Of a stretch of DNA of 32,426 nt, positions 16,071 to 26,883 are shown one piece after another (position 1 is the first letter of the stretch; the number at the start of each line of letters is the position of its first letter). The DNA comes from an uncultured Prevotellaceae bacterium (lineage in GTDB: Bacteria; Bacteroidota; Bacteroidia; Bacteroidales; Muribaculaceae): NCBI GenBank assembly GCA_946406035.1, contig CAMJJG010000028.1:1-32426 (forward strand). The letters are read 5' to 3'. The notes under the pieces are model-generated. The model did no database searches. It saw nothing but the letters and a program-made list of their open reading frames with translations, and was not told the origin of the DNA. The translations under genes were made by a program, and so were the position numbers.

Positions 16071-17312
16071 ATGAGATTAAAATACATAATATTGAGCTTG
16101 ACGGCTTGTGTCGGGTTGATGGGATTGTCTCAACCCGTGCAAGAGCAGGAACCGATGGAGTGGTACCTCGACGAGGTGGTGAACGACACCTTTGTGGGGC
16201 GCAACTACTTTGAATACTACTACACGCCCAGCGCTGCCGACATCAAGCAGCAGCGCGATAAGGGCGAAGTGAGCTATTTCCTGAACTCCCCAGAAGGCCT
16301 GAACAGCAAGAAGGTGCGTGACATGATCGACCGCCTGATGGCCAGCTATGACGACATCAGGCCCGTGGGCTCATGGCAAATGACAACAAGCACCTACTGG
16401 AAGGAATTCCGCTTCGAGAAAAACAAATTTCACTTCAACGTCAAGCGCAAGGCGCTGGACGATGGCACCTACTATGTGAGCGTCACCGAGACGGCCAACT
16501 ACTATAAATCGTTGGGAAAGAAGAATAATAAAGAGGTTGCTCAAACCGAGGAGCAGCCTGACAAGGATGATAAGCCTTATCGCAGGAGCACACGTGACCG
16601 GCGGCCCGTTACACAGGAAGAGGCTGATGCCGCACCCAGTGCCGATGACCTTGACGTTGACGACGAGGAAGCAGCGGCACCAGCTGCCGCCCCCGTGGTG
16701 AGTGAGAAGCAGCGCCGCGAGACCGCCCGGGCTCAGGAGCAAGCGCAAAAACAAGAGGAACGCCTGGCCAAGCGCCGTGCCCAGGAGGAGCAGCGCGCTC
16801 GGGAAAAAGCCCAAAAAGAGGCCGAGAAACAGCGCAAGGCCGAGGAAAAGAAACGTAAAGCCGAAGAAAAACTCCTCAAAAAGGAGGAGCAACGGCAACG
16901 CCGAGAGCAGGAGCGCCAGCAACGAGAGCAAGCCCGCCTAGAGAAGGAGACTGCAGCCCGGGCCGCCGCCAGCAAGTATCACTACGACGATGTTGCCTTG
17001 TGGTTGAGCGAGAAGTATGACTTCACCCAAACCGCTGCCGATGATGCTTCGTGCACGATGTTCTCTACCGCGATCAAGGATGCCGAGATGGCCAAATTGG
17101 CCATCAAGAATGCCCTCAAGGGAAGCAATGCCCGCATGGCGGTTCCCTGGCGTGTTAATGGCGAGACCCAAGCCATCGAGACTGGCTATACCGTCGACGA
17201 CCATGTGCTGGTGTTCACAATAGGTCAAAACGATGAGGGGAAAGTGCTCCTCACCATCACCGAGATTTCCAATGAACAGTTCGAGTTGTTCAAGCAGTCG
17301 ATGAATAAATAG
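16071..17312 (+). CDS. Secreted protein with long charged coiled coil (TolA-like layout)
   Basis: 413 residues from the ATG at 16071; the frame also has a TTG at 16062 that I reject. The signal peptide is MRLKYIILSLTACVGLMGLS. An N-terminal globular domain covers about 25-145 (EWYLDEVVNDTFVGRNYFEYYY, KFHFNVKRKALDDGTYYVSV). An acidic, alanine-rich linker is followed by a coiled coil at about 205-300 made almost only of Glu, Lys, Arg, Gln and Ala. A C-terminal domain at about 305-413 contains KYHYDDVALWLSEKYDFTQ and VDDHVLVFTIGQNDEGKVLLTITE. The globular-coil-globular layout resembles periplasm-spanning proteins. I do not recognise a family. It sits 32 bases before GH13, probably in one operon. 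Confidence 0.8.
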   Translation: MRLKYIILSLTACVGLMGLSQPVQEQEPMEWYLDEVVNDTFVGRNYFEYYYTPSAADIKQQRDKGEVSYFLNSPEGLNSKKVRDMIDRLMASYDDIRPVGSWQMTTSTYWKEFRFEKNKFHFNVKRKALDDGTYYVSVTETANYYKSLGKKNNKEVAQTEEQPDKDDKPYRRSTRDRRPVTQEEADAAPSADDLDVDDEEAAAPAAAPVVSEKQRRETARAQEQAQKQEERLAKRRAQEEQRAREKAQKEAEKQRKAEEKKRKAEEKLLKKEEQRQRREQERQQREQARLEKETAARAAASKYHYDDVALWLSEKYDFTQTAADDASCTMFSTAIKDAEMAKLAIKNALKGSNARMAVPWRVNGETQAIETGYTVDDHVLVFTIGQNDEGKVLLTITEISNEQFELFKQSMNK

Positions 17313-17344
17313 AAAAATGAACTATTAACCAAAATAAGAAAGAG

Positions 17345-18697
17345 ATGAAAAAACTGCTTTTAACATTGTCGCTGGCTCTGGTGATCATTGTCACCGGGTG
17401 CAAGCCAGGTAGTGGCAACAAGGCCATTATGGTCGATGACAACTTCATGGTGCCCGATGTTGCCGATGTGGTGCTCTATCAGGTTAATCCCCGTGTGTTC
17501 GCTCCGTCCAACTCCCTGCAGGCTGTGTTGGAACGTCTGGACTCTATCCAGGACTTGGGGGTGAATATGCTGTGGATCATGCCCATTTATCCTATTGGGC
17601 TGGAAAAGACCAAGAACTCGCCCTACTCGGTGCGTAACTACACGGCAGTAGCTCCCGAGTTTGGCACTGTAGATGACTTGAGGGCGCTGGTGAACGCCTG
17701 CCATGAGCGAGGCATGGGCCTCATTTTGGACTGGGTTGCCAATCACACCGCCTGGGACAACGAGTGGCTCAAGCAGCATCCCGAGTGGTACACCCAGGAT
17801 TCCACGGGCAGCATCATCTATCCTCCAGGCACCGACTGGACTGACGTGGCCGACCTCAACTATGACAACAAGGACATGCGCAAGGCCATGATTGGCGCGA
17901 TGCGCTTCTGGGTGGACAGTGTTGGCGTGGATGGTTTCCGTTGTGACGTGGCCGACCAGGTGCCTGCTGACTTCTGGACCGAGTGCATCAGCGACCTGCG
18001 CGCCGCAGCCAAGCCCCGCAAACTCATCATGCTTGCCGAGGGTGCCAATGTCGATAATTTCACGGCCGGATTTGACTTGAACTACGCTTGGGATTTCATG
18101 AGAGCTATTGCCGAAGTGATGAAGGGCGACGCCAAGGTCAAGAAACTCATCGATGTTGACAAGGATGAGTACAAGAATCTTGAGCGCGGCAAGTACAAGT
18201 TGCGCTTCACCACCAATCATGACGAGTCCACCAAGGCGACCCCTGTCAAGCTCTATGGCGGCGTGAGGGCGTCTATGGCGGCATTTGTGGCTACCACGAT
18301 GTTGCATGGCGGCATGCTTGTCTATGGTTCCCAGGAAGTGGGTTATCCCGAACCCATCAACTTCTTCAAGTATGTGCCCGTGAACTGGAATGCCAATCCG
18401 TCCTTGCGCGAGGAGTACAAGAAGCTCATTAGCATCTATAATGAGCATCCCGCATTGCGCTCCAGTGGTACTGTAGAGGCTTTTGACGACGACGATAACA
18501 GCATCCTGTGTGTGGACCGAGTGCTCAACAACGACAATGTGCTGGTGCTGGTCAATGTCAGGGATGCGGCCCATCAGATTGACGTGCCGCCCATGTGGAC
18601 GGGCAGAACAGTCACCGATCTGATGTCTGGCAATGAGATGGCGCTGGGCAAGAATATCTCGCTGTCTCCCTATCAGTACCTGTTGCTTGCCAGATGA
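17345..18697 (+). CDS. GH13 alpha-amylase family lipoprotein
   Basis: 450 residues. A lipoprotein signal ends in VTGC, with the lipid-modified Cys at 19. The bases after it (CKPGSGNK) lack the acidic residues of known Bacteroidota surface-export signals, so a periplasmic-facing location is slightly favoured. All four GH13 regions are present: DWVANH (D129, H134), GFRCDVAD with nucleophile D201, LAEG with acid/base E232, and TNHDES with H292-D293. A small C-terminal beta domain ends the protein. It should cleave alpha-1,4 (or alpha-1,6) glucosidic bonds in starch-like glucans; exact specificity cannot be read. The protein is short, without starch-binding modules, and no SusC/SusD genes are nearby. 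Confidence 0.93.
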   Translation: MKKLLLTLSLALVIIVTGCKPGSGNKAIMVDDNFMVPDVADVVLYQVNPRVFAPSNSLQAVLERLDSIQDLGVNMLWIMPIYPIGLEKTKNSPYSVRNYTAVAPEFGTVDDLRALVNACHERGMGLILDWVANHTAWDNEWLKQHPEWYTQDSTGSIIYPPGTDWTDVADLNYDNKDMRKAMIGAMRFWVDSVGVDGFRCDVADQVPADFWTECISDLRAAAKPRKLIMLAEGANVDNFTAGFDLNYAWDFMRAIAEVMKGDAKVKKLIDVDKDEYKNLERGKYKLRFTTNHDESTKATPVKLYGGVRASMAAFVATTMLHGGMLVYGSQEVGYPEPINFFKYVPVNWNANPSLREEYKKLISIYNEHPALRSSGTVEAFDDDDNSILCVDRVLNNDNVLVLVNVRDAAHQIDVPPMWTGRTVTDLMSGNEMALGKNISLSPYQYLLLAR

Positions 18698-18726
18698 TAA
18701 AAGCTCAGTGATTTCCCCTCCATAAG

Positions 18727-18763
18727 TGAACCCCAAGAGTTGGCCAACAGCCCTTGGGGTTCA
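18727..18763 (+). terminator. Hairpin terminator after GH13
   Basis: TGAACCCCAAG and CTTGGGGTTCA form a perfect 11-bp stem, with a 15-base loop that itself contains TTGGCCAA. It lies 30 bases after the stop. The T-tract is poor, so efficiency is uncertain. Confidence 0.65.
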
Positions 18764-18937
18764 TGGTGTAACGCTGCCACCTCCTCAATCATGGGGGAGT
18801 TCAGTTCTTCTGGTCTAGAATGCAAAACTAACTATTAAATGGTTAAAATAGTTTACTAGTAGTCTTATAAACTCTAATAAAAGTTAATATAATTCATTTT
18901 CTTGCTCAAAAATTATGTTTAATAACATATTTGGCCT

Positions 18938-18945
18938 TAACTTTG
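18938..18945 (+). promoter_or_regulatory. Bacteroidota -7 element for candidate small RNA
   Basis: TAACTTTG followed by GCAG is a full -7 match about 220 bases before the CE1 start. The -33 position has TATG and is weak. It does not serve any obvious gene directly. Confidence 0.5.
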
Positions 18946-18951
18946 CAGTCG

Positions 18952-19107
18952 ATTTTTCATCAAGACATAAAATTGTTGCCGTGAGGCATGGAATTTTTTT
19001 GTTCAGAAGGTTAAGATTTAGTTTTAAGGTTTATGTTAATGGTATTAGAGGTTAATTAGATTTTTTTTCAATGATCCGCGGCGCGAGTCGGGGATTTTTG
19101 TTTTTTT
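18952..19107 (+). ncRNA. Candidate small RNA or leader with attenuator
   Basis: The interval runs from the predicted start after the 18938-18945 element to the T-run of a hairpin terminator, about 155 bases. No plausible coding frame is present. The separate CE1 promoter lies just beyond the terminator, which argues for an independent short transcript. A regulated 5' leader of the CE1 gene is the alternative. No known RNA family was recognised. Confidence 0.4.
19074..19107 (+). terminator. Terminator-like hairpin with GNRA loop
   Basis: ATCC-G-CGGC, a GCGA tetraloop and GTCG-G-GGAT form an eight-pair stem with one G-U pair and a single G-G mismatch. It is followed at once by TTTTGTTTTTTT. 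Confidence 0.6.
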
Positions 19108-19110
19108 CAT

Positions 19111-19140
19111 TTTGTGATAAGCAGGATTTCATTAATTTTG
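19111..19140 (+). promoter_or_regulatory. Bacteroidota promoter for the CE1-type esterase
   Basis: TTTG at 19111-19114 and TAATTTTG at 19133-19140 are separated by 18 bases, slightly short of the usual 19-21. The start codon chosen at 19159 follows with a leader of about 12 bases. Confidence 0.55.
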
Positions 19141-19158
19141 CCGAAAAAAGTTTTGTCT

Positions 19159-20304
19159 ATGAAGAGAATCCTGTTATTGTCGATTATTGTTGCCATAATG
19201 ACTCCCATTGTGAGTGCGCAACGAGGAATGTTTGCACCCGCCGCTCCCTCGCCATCCATTGCCAGGGATGGCTCGGTTAAGTTTACGGTAAAGGCTCCCG
19301 GGGCCGATACCGTGCGCTTGATTATTGACTCGCGCCTAGACACGCTCATGCAGCGCCAGGGTAACGGCGAGTGGAGTATGACCCTGCGTGGCTTGAAGCC
19401 CGACCTGTATATGTACTACTACCGCATCGACGGTGTCAAGGTGCTGGATGACGAAAATGCCCAGGTGGCTAATGACGTCAAGAACGTGATGAATAAGTTC
19501 ATCCTCGATCCCAGTGGCGATTGTCCCATGGCCGTGCATGATGTGCCGCATGGCGATGTGAGCGCAGTGTGGTATGACTCGCCGTCGCTGGGCATGAAGC
19601 GTCGCATGATGGTGTATACTCCAGCCGGTTATGGCGAGAGCCGTCAACGCTACCCCGTGCTTTACCTGTTGCATGGCTCGGGAGGCGACGAGACCGTCTG
19701 GACCGAGCTGGGCCGTGCTGCCCAGATTCTAGACAACCTGATCGCTAGCGGCAATGCCCAGCCCATGATTGTTGTCATGCCCAATGGCAATGTCGATGAG
19801 CCCGCAGTTGCCGGATCGGGCCCTGATAACAACGTTCAACCCACGTTTGCCCATAAAAATTGGATGGAGGGCACGTTTGAGCAGAGTTTTAACGACATCA
19901 TGACATGGGTCGATACCCATTACCGCACGCGTGACGCCAAGCGTTACCGTGCCATCGCGGGACTGTCGATGGGAGGCTATCACTCGTTGTACATCAGCGC
20001 CAATCAGCCCGATGACTTTGGGTATGTGGGCCTGTTTTCTCCTGCCATTAGCCGCATGGATAAAGGCAAGAGCAAGATTTATGACGATATTGAGAAGAAA
20101 CTTGTCAACCAGTTCAAGCAGCGTCCCAAGGTGTACTGGATGGGCATTGGCAAGGATGATTTCCTCTACAAGGATAATGCCGAGTTCAGGAAGACGCTCG
20201 ACAAGCATCGCCTGAGCTACACCTATCACGAGAGCACCCGTGGCCACGAGTGGACCAACTGGCGCGAATATCTGGTGATATTCGCTCAACTGCTGTTCAA
20301 ATGA
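19159..20304 (+). CDS. Secreted CE1-type esterase with N-terminal early-set domain
   Basis: 381 residues from the ATG at 19159. A longer frame opens at 19114, but that overlaps the promoter, and only the internal start gives a proper signal peptide (MKRILLLSIIVAIMTPIVSA). Residues about 30-110 form an E-set/CBM48-like beta domain (VKFTVKAPGADTVRLIID, GLKPDLYMYYYRIDG). The rest is an alpha/beta hydrolase of the XynZ/Esterase-D class with RYPVLYLLHGSGGDE, IVVMPNGN and GLSMGGYHS. The catalytic Ser is 270, the likely Asp is 333 or 334 in GKDD, and His is 363 in GHEW. Such enzymes remove feruloyl, acetyl or related esters from plant polysaccharides; the substrate here is unknown. No SusC/SusD pair is adjacent. 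Confidence 0.9.
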   Translation: MKRILLLSIIVAIMTPIVSAQRGMFAPAAPSPSIARDGSVKFTVKAPGADTVRLIIDSRLDTLMQRQGNGEWSMTLRGLKPDLYMYYYRIDGVKVLDDENAQVANDVKNVMNKFILDPSGDCPMAVHDVPHGDVSAVWYDSPSLGMKRRMMVYTPAGYGESRQRYPVLYLLHGSGGDETVWTELGRAAQILDNLIASGNAQPMIVVMPNGNVDEPAVAGSGPDNNVQPTFAHKNWMEGTFEQSFNDIMTWVDTHYRTRDAKRYRAIAGLSMGGYHSLYISANQPDDFGYVGLFSPAISRMDKGKSKIYDDIEKKLVNQFKQRPKVYWMGIGKDDFLYKDNAEFRKTLDKHRLSYTYHESTRGHEWTNWREYLVIFAQLLFK

Positions 20305-20312
20305 TGATCCAA

Positions 20313-20377
20313 ATCTACGAATTACGCTAATGGCGCTAATGAGTTCACCATACTACCGATTGGGGTGATTCGTAGAT
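20313..20377. repeat. Inverted repeat pair with internal direct repeat
   Basis: ATCTACGAAT at 20313-20322 and its exact reverse complement ATTCGTAGAT at 20368-20377 flank 45 bases that include a near-tandem ACGCTAATG-GCGCTAATG. A third degenerate relative (AATTCGTGTAATCAGTAG) follows at 20407-20424. No gene lies between the arms. It may be an empty or decayed counterpart of the kind of small bounded cassette seen at 12002-12423, or a terminator for the esterase. Confidence 0.5.
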
Positions 20378-20433
20378 AGTTAAATGAGATATAATAATAT
20401 TTGTTTAATTCGTGTAATCAGTAGTTTATCATA

Positions 20434-20901
20434 ATGCTCGATACACTTATCCAATTTTTCACCCAATGGGGTTACCTGGGACTGTTTCTGGGGTGTTTCA
20501 TGGCAGGAAGCATTGTCCCCTTCAGCAGCGAGGCGCTGGTCATCGCCTGCGTCGGGCCACTGCACATGGATCCTGTTACGAGCCTGTTTGTGGCCTTGGC
20601 TGGTAATGTGAGCGGTGGCATGACGTGTTACTGGCTGGGGCACCTAGGGAGAATTGAGTGGATTGAAAAGTATGCCCACGTGAGTGAGGCTAAACTCAAC
20701 CGCGCGCTGGAGTTCATGCACAACCGTGGCGCGTGGATGGGCTTCTTTGCTTTCATCCCGATGCTGGGAACAGCCATTAGTGTGGCATTGGGCTACGTGC
20801 GCTCCAACGTGTGGATCGTGCTCGTGACAATGACCATCGGCAAGTTGCTGCGCTATGCCGTCCTCATCTGGGGATCATTGAAAATCATCGACCTCTTCTA
20901 G
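20434..20901 (+). CDS. YqaA/DedA-like inner-membrane protein
   Basis: 155 residues with about four hydrophobic segments. Family marks are GYLGLFLGCFMAGSIVPFSSEALV near the N-terminus, a glycine-rich GNVSGGMTCYWLGHLG, and the FIPMLGTAISVALGYVR re-entrant or helical part. This is the short YqaA branch of the DedA/SNARE-associated (VTT) superfamily, whose larger members act as lipid scramblases or undecaprenyl-phosphate flippases. Length is normal for YqaA. It lies 31 bases before the LUD gene, so co-transcription is likely. No clear promoter was found; an imperfect -7-like AATATTTG sits at 20396-20403. Confidence 0.85.
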   Translation: MLDTLIQFFTQWGYLGLFLGCFMAGSIVPFSSEALVIACVGPLHMDPVTSLFVALAGNVSGGMTCYWLGHLGRIEWIEKYAHVSEAKLNRALEFMHNRGAWMGFFAFIPMLGTAISVALGYVRSNVWIVLVTMTIGKLLRYAVLIWGSLKIIDLF

Positions 20902-20932
20902 ATCAAACTAATAACAATTAACATTAACTAAA

Positions 20933-21571
20933 ATGACACCTATCGAAATCCATAACGAACTGCTGGCAGGTCGCATCATCAAGCACCTGGAGCGGCGTCA
21001 CTTCAACGCTCACTACTGCGCCACGGCCACCCAGGCCATCGCCCTCGTCAAGACGCTTATGCCCACTGGCAGCAGCGTCAGTTGGGGTGGTTCACAGACC
21101 ATCCGCGAGATGGGCCTGACCCAAGAACTCATCGGCACCGGTAACTACACGATCATCGACCGTGACAAGGCCGTGACCGACGAGCAGAAGCGTCAATGCT
21201 ATCTCGATGCCATGAATGTGGACTTCTTTCTTACCAGCGCCAATGCCATCACCCAGGACGGCGTGATCGTTAACATCGACGGCCGTGGTAACCGGGTGGC
21301 CGCCATCACATGGGGCCCGCACAACGTGATCCACATCATTGGGATGAACAAGGTCGCTCCCACCATCGAGGCCGCATTGGCCCGCGCCCGCAACACGGCA
21401 GCGCCCATCAACACGGCGCGCCTGGGCTGCGACACGCCATGCCGTCTGGACGGCGTGTGCCACAACTGCAATAGTCCGCAGTGCATCTGCAACTATGTGC
21501 ACTTCACCCGCAACAGTTTCCCAGCCCACCGCCACACCGTCATCCTCATCGGTGAGAACTGGGGGTATTGA
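20933..21571 (+). CDS. LUD-domain protein (LutC/DUF162 family)
   Basis: 212 residues. The family fold is shown by SVSWGGSQTIREMGL at 48-62, SANAITQDGVIVNIDGRGNRVAA at 102-124 and NVIHIIGMNKV at 131-141. A cysteine-rich segment (C166, C170, C176, C179, C184, C186) in the pattern CDTPCRLDGVC-CNSPQCIC is typical of this stand-alone branch and may bind metal. LUD proteins include LutC and LutB of lactate oxidation, but single-gene members like this one have no settled function. No lutA or lutB genes are adjacent. Cytoplasmic; probably co-transcribed with the YqaA-like gene. Confidence 0.88.
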   Translation: MTPIEIHNELLAGRIIKHLERRHFNAHYCATATQAIALVKTLMPTGSSVSWGGSQTIREMGLTQELIGTGNYTIIDRDKAVTDEQKRQCYLDAMNVDFFLTSANAITQDGVIVNIDGRGNRVAAITWGPHNVIHIIGMNKVAPTIEAALARARNTAAPINTARLGCDTPCRLDGVCHNCNSPQCICNYVHFTRNSFPAHRHTVILIGENWGY

Positions 21572-21633
21572 TACCCCTCTTGCCCCTCAAATGAGGAGTC
21601 ACTTGGCACGATTTTTTAAAAAACTTAGACTAT

Positions 21634-22725
21634 ATGAGCAAAGCAATTTCCATTCTCGACACAGATTACACACAATGGATTAAAGAGTTAAGTAGCCGTT
21701 ATCGCAGGAGCCAAATCAAGGCTGCTGTAAAGGTAAATGAGGAAATGCTTCGTTTCTATTGGGAGTTGGGTAGAGATATTACCGAAATGAAAGCAGAAAG
21801 CCGCTGGGGCAGCGGATTTATGAAAAATCTGAGCAGAGATTTGAAGGAACTGAATCCAGATGCGACATGCTTCTCGCAAACCAATCTGCTGTATATGAAG
21901 AATTTCTATCAGCTCTATCAACCATACACAGAAATCACTCCACATCTTAAGGAGCAAATCACTCAACAAGTTGTTGAGCAAATTCAAAAAGATATGTTTT
22001 CTGTGCCATGGGGACATCACACTAGAATTATAGATAAATGTAAAGACCAACAACAGAAAGCCCTTTTCTTTGTTCACCAGACTGTTGTTAACGGCTGGAG
22101 CCGCAACATGCTACTTAATTTTCTGGATTCAGATTTATATGAGCGGCAAGGTAAGGCATTGACCAATTTTTCAAGAACGCTACCTGATGAAACAAGCGAT
22201 TTGGCCCAGGAGTTAACCAAGGATCCATACGATTTTGCATTTACAGGAATTACCGGTCGATATAATGAGCGGTTGTTGAAAGAGAGCCTGTTAAACAATA
22301 TCACGCAATTCTTGGTTGAACTGGGTACTGGCTTTGCCTATGTGGGTAAAGAGTATCGCATCCAGGTGGGAGGTACCGAAAATTTCATTGACCTGCTTTT
22401 CTACAACCTCAACCTGTCATGCTATGTCGTTATTGAGGTCAAGATCGGCAAATTTGAATTCGCTGATGTAGGACAGTTGGGAGGCTATGTCGTTGCCTGC
22501 AATCACATGTTGCGAAAAGAGGCCCGCGATAACCCCACCATCGGCCTGCTCATCTGCAAAGAAAAAGACCGTATTCAAGCCCAATATGCGCTGGAATCGA
22601 GTAGCCAGCCGATAGGGATTTCTGAATATGATCTTGAGAAATTCTATCCCGAAAAGGTGGAGGGCACAATACCTACCATTAAGGAAATAGAAGCTAAACT
22701 GAACGAAAAACTACTTGAACAATAA
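21634..22725 (+). CDS. YhcG-type PDDEXK nuclease (DUF1016)
   Basis: 363 residues. An N-terminal DUF1016_N helical domain covers about 10-160 (YWELGRDITEMKAESRWGSGFMKNLSRDLK, FSQTNLLYMKNFYQLY, IIDKC with bulky residues after it). A C-terminal PDDEXK nuclease domain covers about 205-345: GFAYVGKEYRIQVG, D253 in ENFIDLLFY, and E268-V-K270 in VVIEVKIGKFEFADVGQLGGY. All three catalytic residues are present, so it may be active. Family members are common in restriction-modification and phage-defence neighbourhoods and are widely transferred. Here it sits between metabolic genes, with base use more A/T rich than its neighbours, and ends 13 bases before kdsB. Its role is unknown; a DNA-processing or defence function is an inference. 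Confidence 0.9.
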   Translation: MSKAISILDTDYTQWIKELSSRYRRSQIKAAVKVNEEMLRFYWELGRDITEMKAESRWGSGFMKNLSRDLKELNPDATCFSQTNLLYMKNFYQLYQPYTEITPHLKEQITQQVVEQIQKDMFSVPWGHHTRIIDKCKDQQQKALFFVHQTVVNGWSRNMLLNFLDSDLYERQGKALTNFSRTLPDETSDLAQELTKDPYDFAFTGITGRYNERLLKESLLNNITQFLVELGTGFAYVGKEYRIQVGGTENFIDLLFYNLNLSCYVVIEVKIGKFEFADVGQLGGYVVACNHMLRKEARDNPTIGLLICKEKDRIQAQYALESSSQPIGISEYDLEKFYPEKVEGTIPTIKEIEAKLNEKLLEQ

Positions 22726-22738
22726 AAGTCAACTATAC

Positions 22739-23500
22739 ATGGAGAATAAATTGAGTTTTATCGGAATTATCCCGGCGAGGTATGCCTCGACGAGATTCCC
22801 GGGCAAGCCCCTGGCTATGCTAGGCGGCATGACGATGATTGAGCGGGTTTACCGCCAGGTGAGCCTGGTGCTGGACCGCGTGGTGGTGGCTACCGACGAT
22901 GAACGCATCATGGCTGCCGTTGAGGCCTTCGGTGGTCGTGCCGTGATGACGAGCAGCGAGCACCGCAGCGGCACCGACCGCTGCCAGGAAGCCTACCTCA
23001 AGAACGGCGGACACGAGGATGTGATCATCAACATCCAGGGTGATGAGCCGTTTATCCAGCCCGACCAATTACGCGCCATCATGGCCTGCTTTGACGACGA
23101 GGGGACCGACATAGCCACGCTGGTACGCCCGTTTGACCCGAGTCGCCCCTACAGCGAACTGGAGAACCCCAATTCGCCTAAAGTGGTGCTCGACAGCCAG
23201 ATGCGGGCCCGCTATTTCTCGCGCTCGGTCATTCCCTTTGTGCGAGGGAAGGAACGAGACGAATGGCCCTCGCTGACGCAGTATTATACCCACGTGGGCA
23301 TGTATGCCTACCGTACAGCCGTGCTGGCCGAAATCACCCGTCTGCCGCAGTCGTCGCTGGAGCTGGCCGAGTCGCTCGAGCAGCTGCGCTGGCTCGAGAA
23401 CGGCTACACCATCAAGGCGGGCATTACCACAACGGCGACCATCGGCATCGACACGCCCGAGGACCTCGCCCGCGCCGAGGAATACCTGCGCAACTCCTAA
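22739..23500 (+). CDS. kdsB: 3-deoxy-manno-octulosonate cytidylyltransferase
   Basis: 253 residues. It activates Kdo with CTP to CMP-Kdo for lipopolysaccharide inner-core synthesis in the cytoplasm. Hallmarks are IIPARYASTRFPGKPL at 9-24 (CTP-binding loop), VVVATDDERI, SSEHRSGTDRC, INIQGDEPFI (metal site) and YYTHVGMYAYR, with LELAESLEQLRWLENG towards the C-terminus. Length is normal. I chose the ATG at 22739 over an in-frame ATG at 22715, because the family begins shortly before the IIPARY motif and 22715 lies inside the end of the nuclease gene. Spacing to the nuclease is 13 bases and to GH2 is 20 bases, so these are probably one transcript. Confidence 0.96.
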   Translation: MENKLSFIGIIPARYASTRFPGKPLAMLGGMTMIERVYRQVSLVLDRVVVATDDERIMAAVEAFGGRAVMTSSEHRSGTDRCQEAYLKNGGHEDVIINIQGDEPFIQPDQLRAIMACFDDEGTDIATLVRPFDPSRPYSELENPNSPKVVLDSQMRARYFSRSVIPFVRGKERDEWPSLTQYYTHVGMYAYRTAVLAEITRLPQSSLELAESLEQLRWLENGYTIKAGITTTATIGIDTPEDLARAEEYLRNS

Positions 23501-23514
23501 CTTTTAAACCCTAA

Positions 23515-26616
<3,102 letters not shown>

Positions 26617-26620
26617 CAAC

Positions 26621-26689
26621 ATGAAGACAACAAAAACGACATATTATAATGCCTGTTTTCTAGCCATGTTATCGGTAGGGACGCCGTGA
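26621..26689 (+). other. Possible 22-codon remnant start after GH2
   Basis: Five bases after the GH2 stop an ATG opens a 22-codon frame with a basic start (MKTTKTT) and a hydrophobic stretch (YYNACFLAML) ending at a TGA at 26687. It looks like the beginning of a signal peptide, so it may be the remnant of a lost secreted-protein gene in the GH2 unit, or chance. Confidence 0.25.
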
Positions 26690-26784
26690 TATCTGGACCA
26701 GTAGGTATTGCTTTGTTGGGGCATTTCTTTCGGTCACAACTGCCGAAAAAGCCATTATCCGGCTGTCTGCATTGTTTTTTTTGC

Positions 26785-26792
26785 TACTTTTG
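26785..26792 (+). promoter_or_regulatory. Bacteroidota -7 element for the small secreted protein
   Basis: TACTTTTG matches the -7 consensus 92 bases before the start codon at 26884. No -33 TTTG is found at the right distance. Confidence 0.45.
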
Positions 26793-26883
26793 TGGTCGCG
26801 GCAATGATACAGCGGTATCATGCTCGTATTACATTGATATTCATTTATTAACCATCGCCAAGAGGCTATTTTTTCTCTGAATT

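Larger units (their letters stand above)
18764..19132 (+). other. A/T-rich spacer between GH13 and CE1 genes
   Basis: No reading frame looks real here. The spacer contains a -7 element at 18938-18945 and a terminator-like hairpin at 19074-19107, which together define a candidate small RNA (listed separately). The part from 18764 to 18930 is A/T rich, with small inverted repeats such as AACTATT/AATAGTT, and shows nothing else. Confidence 0.6.

Noticed and set aside
14441-16087. Longer GH125 start at 16087
   Set aside because: The extension covers the -7 element and about 60 residues without family similarity, ahead of a clear signal peptide.
17360-18736. A 458-codon minus-strand frame opposite GH13
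   Set aside because: The GH13 frame has all catalytic motifs; the opposite frame has no recognisable domains and is explained by codon composition.
20396-20403. AATATTTG as promoter of the YqaA-like gene
   Set aside because: It differs from TAnnTTTG at the first base and has no -33 element, so it is too weak to list as a feature.
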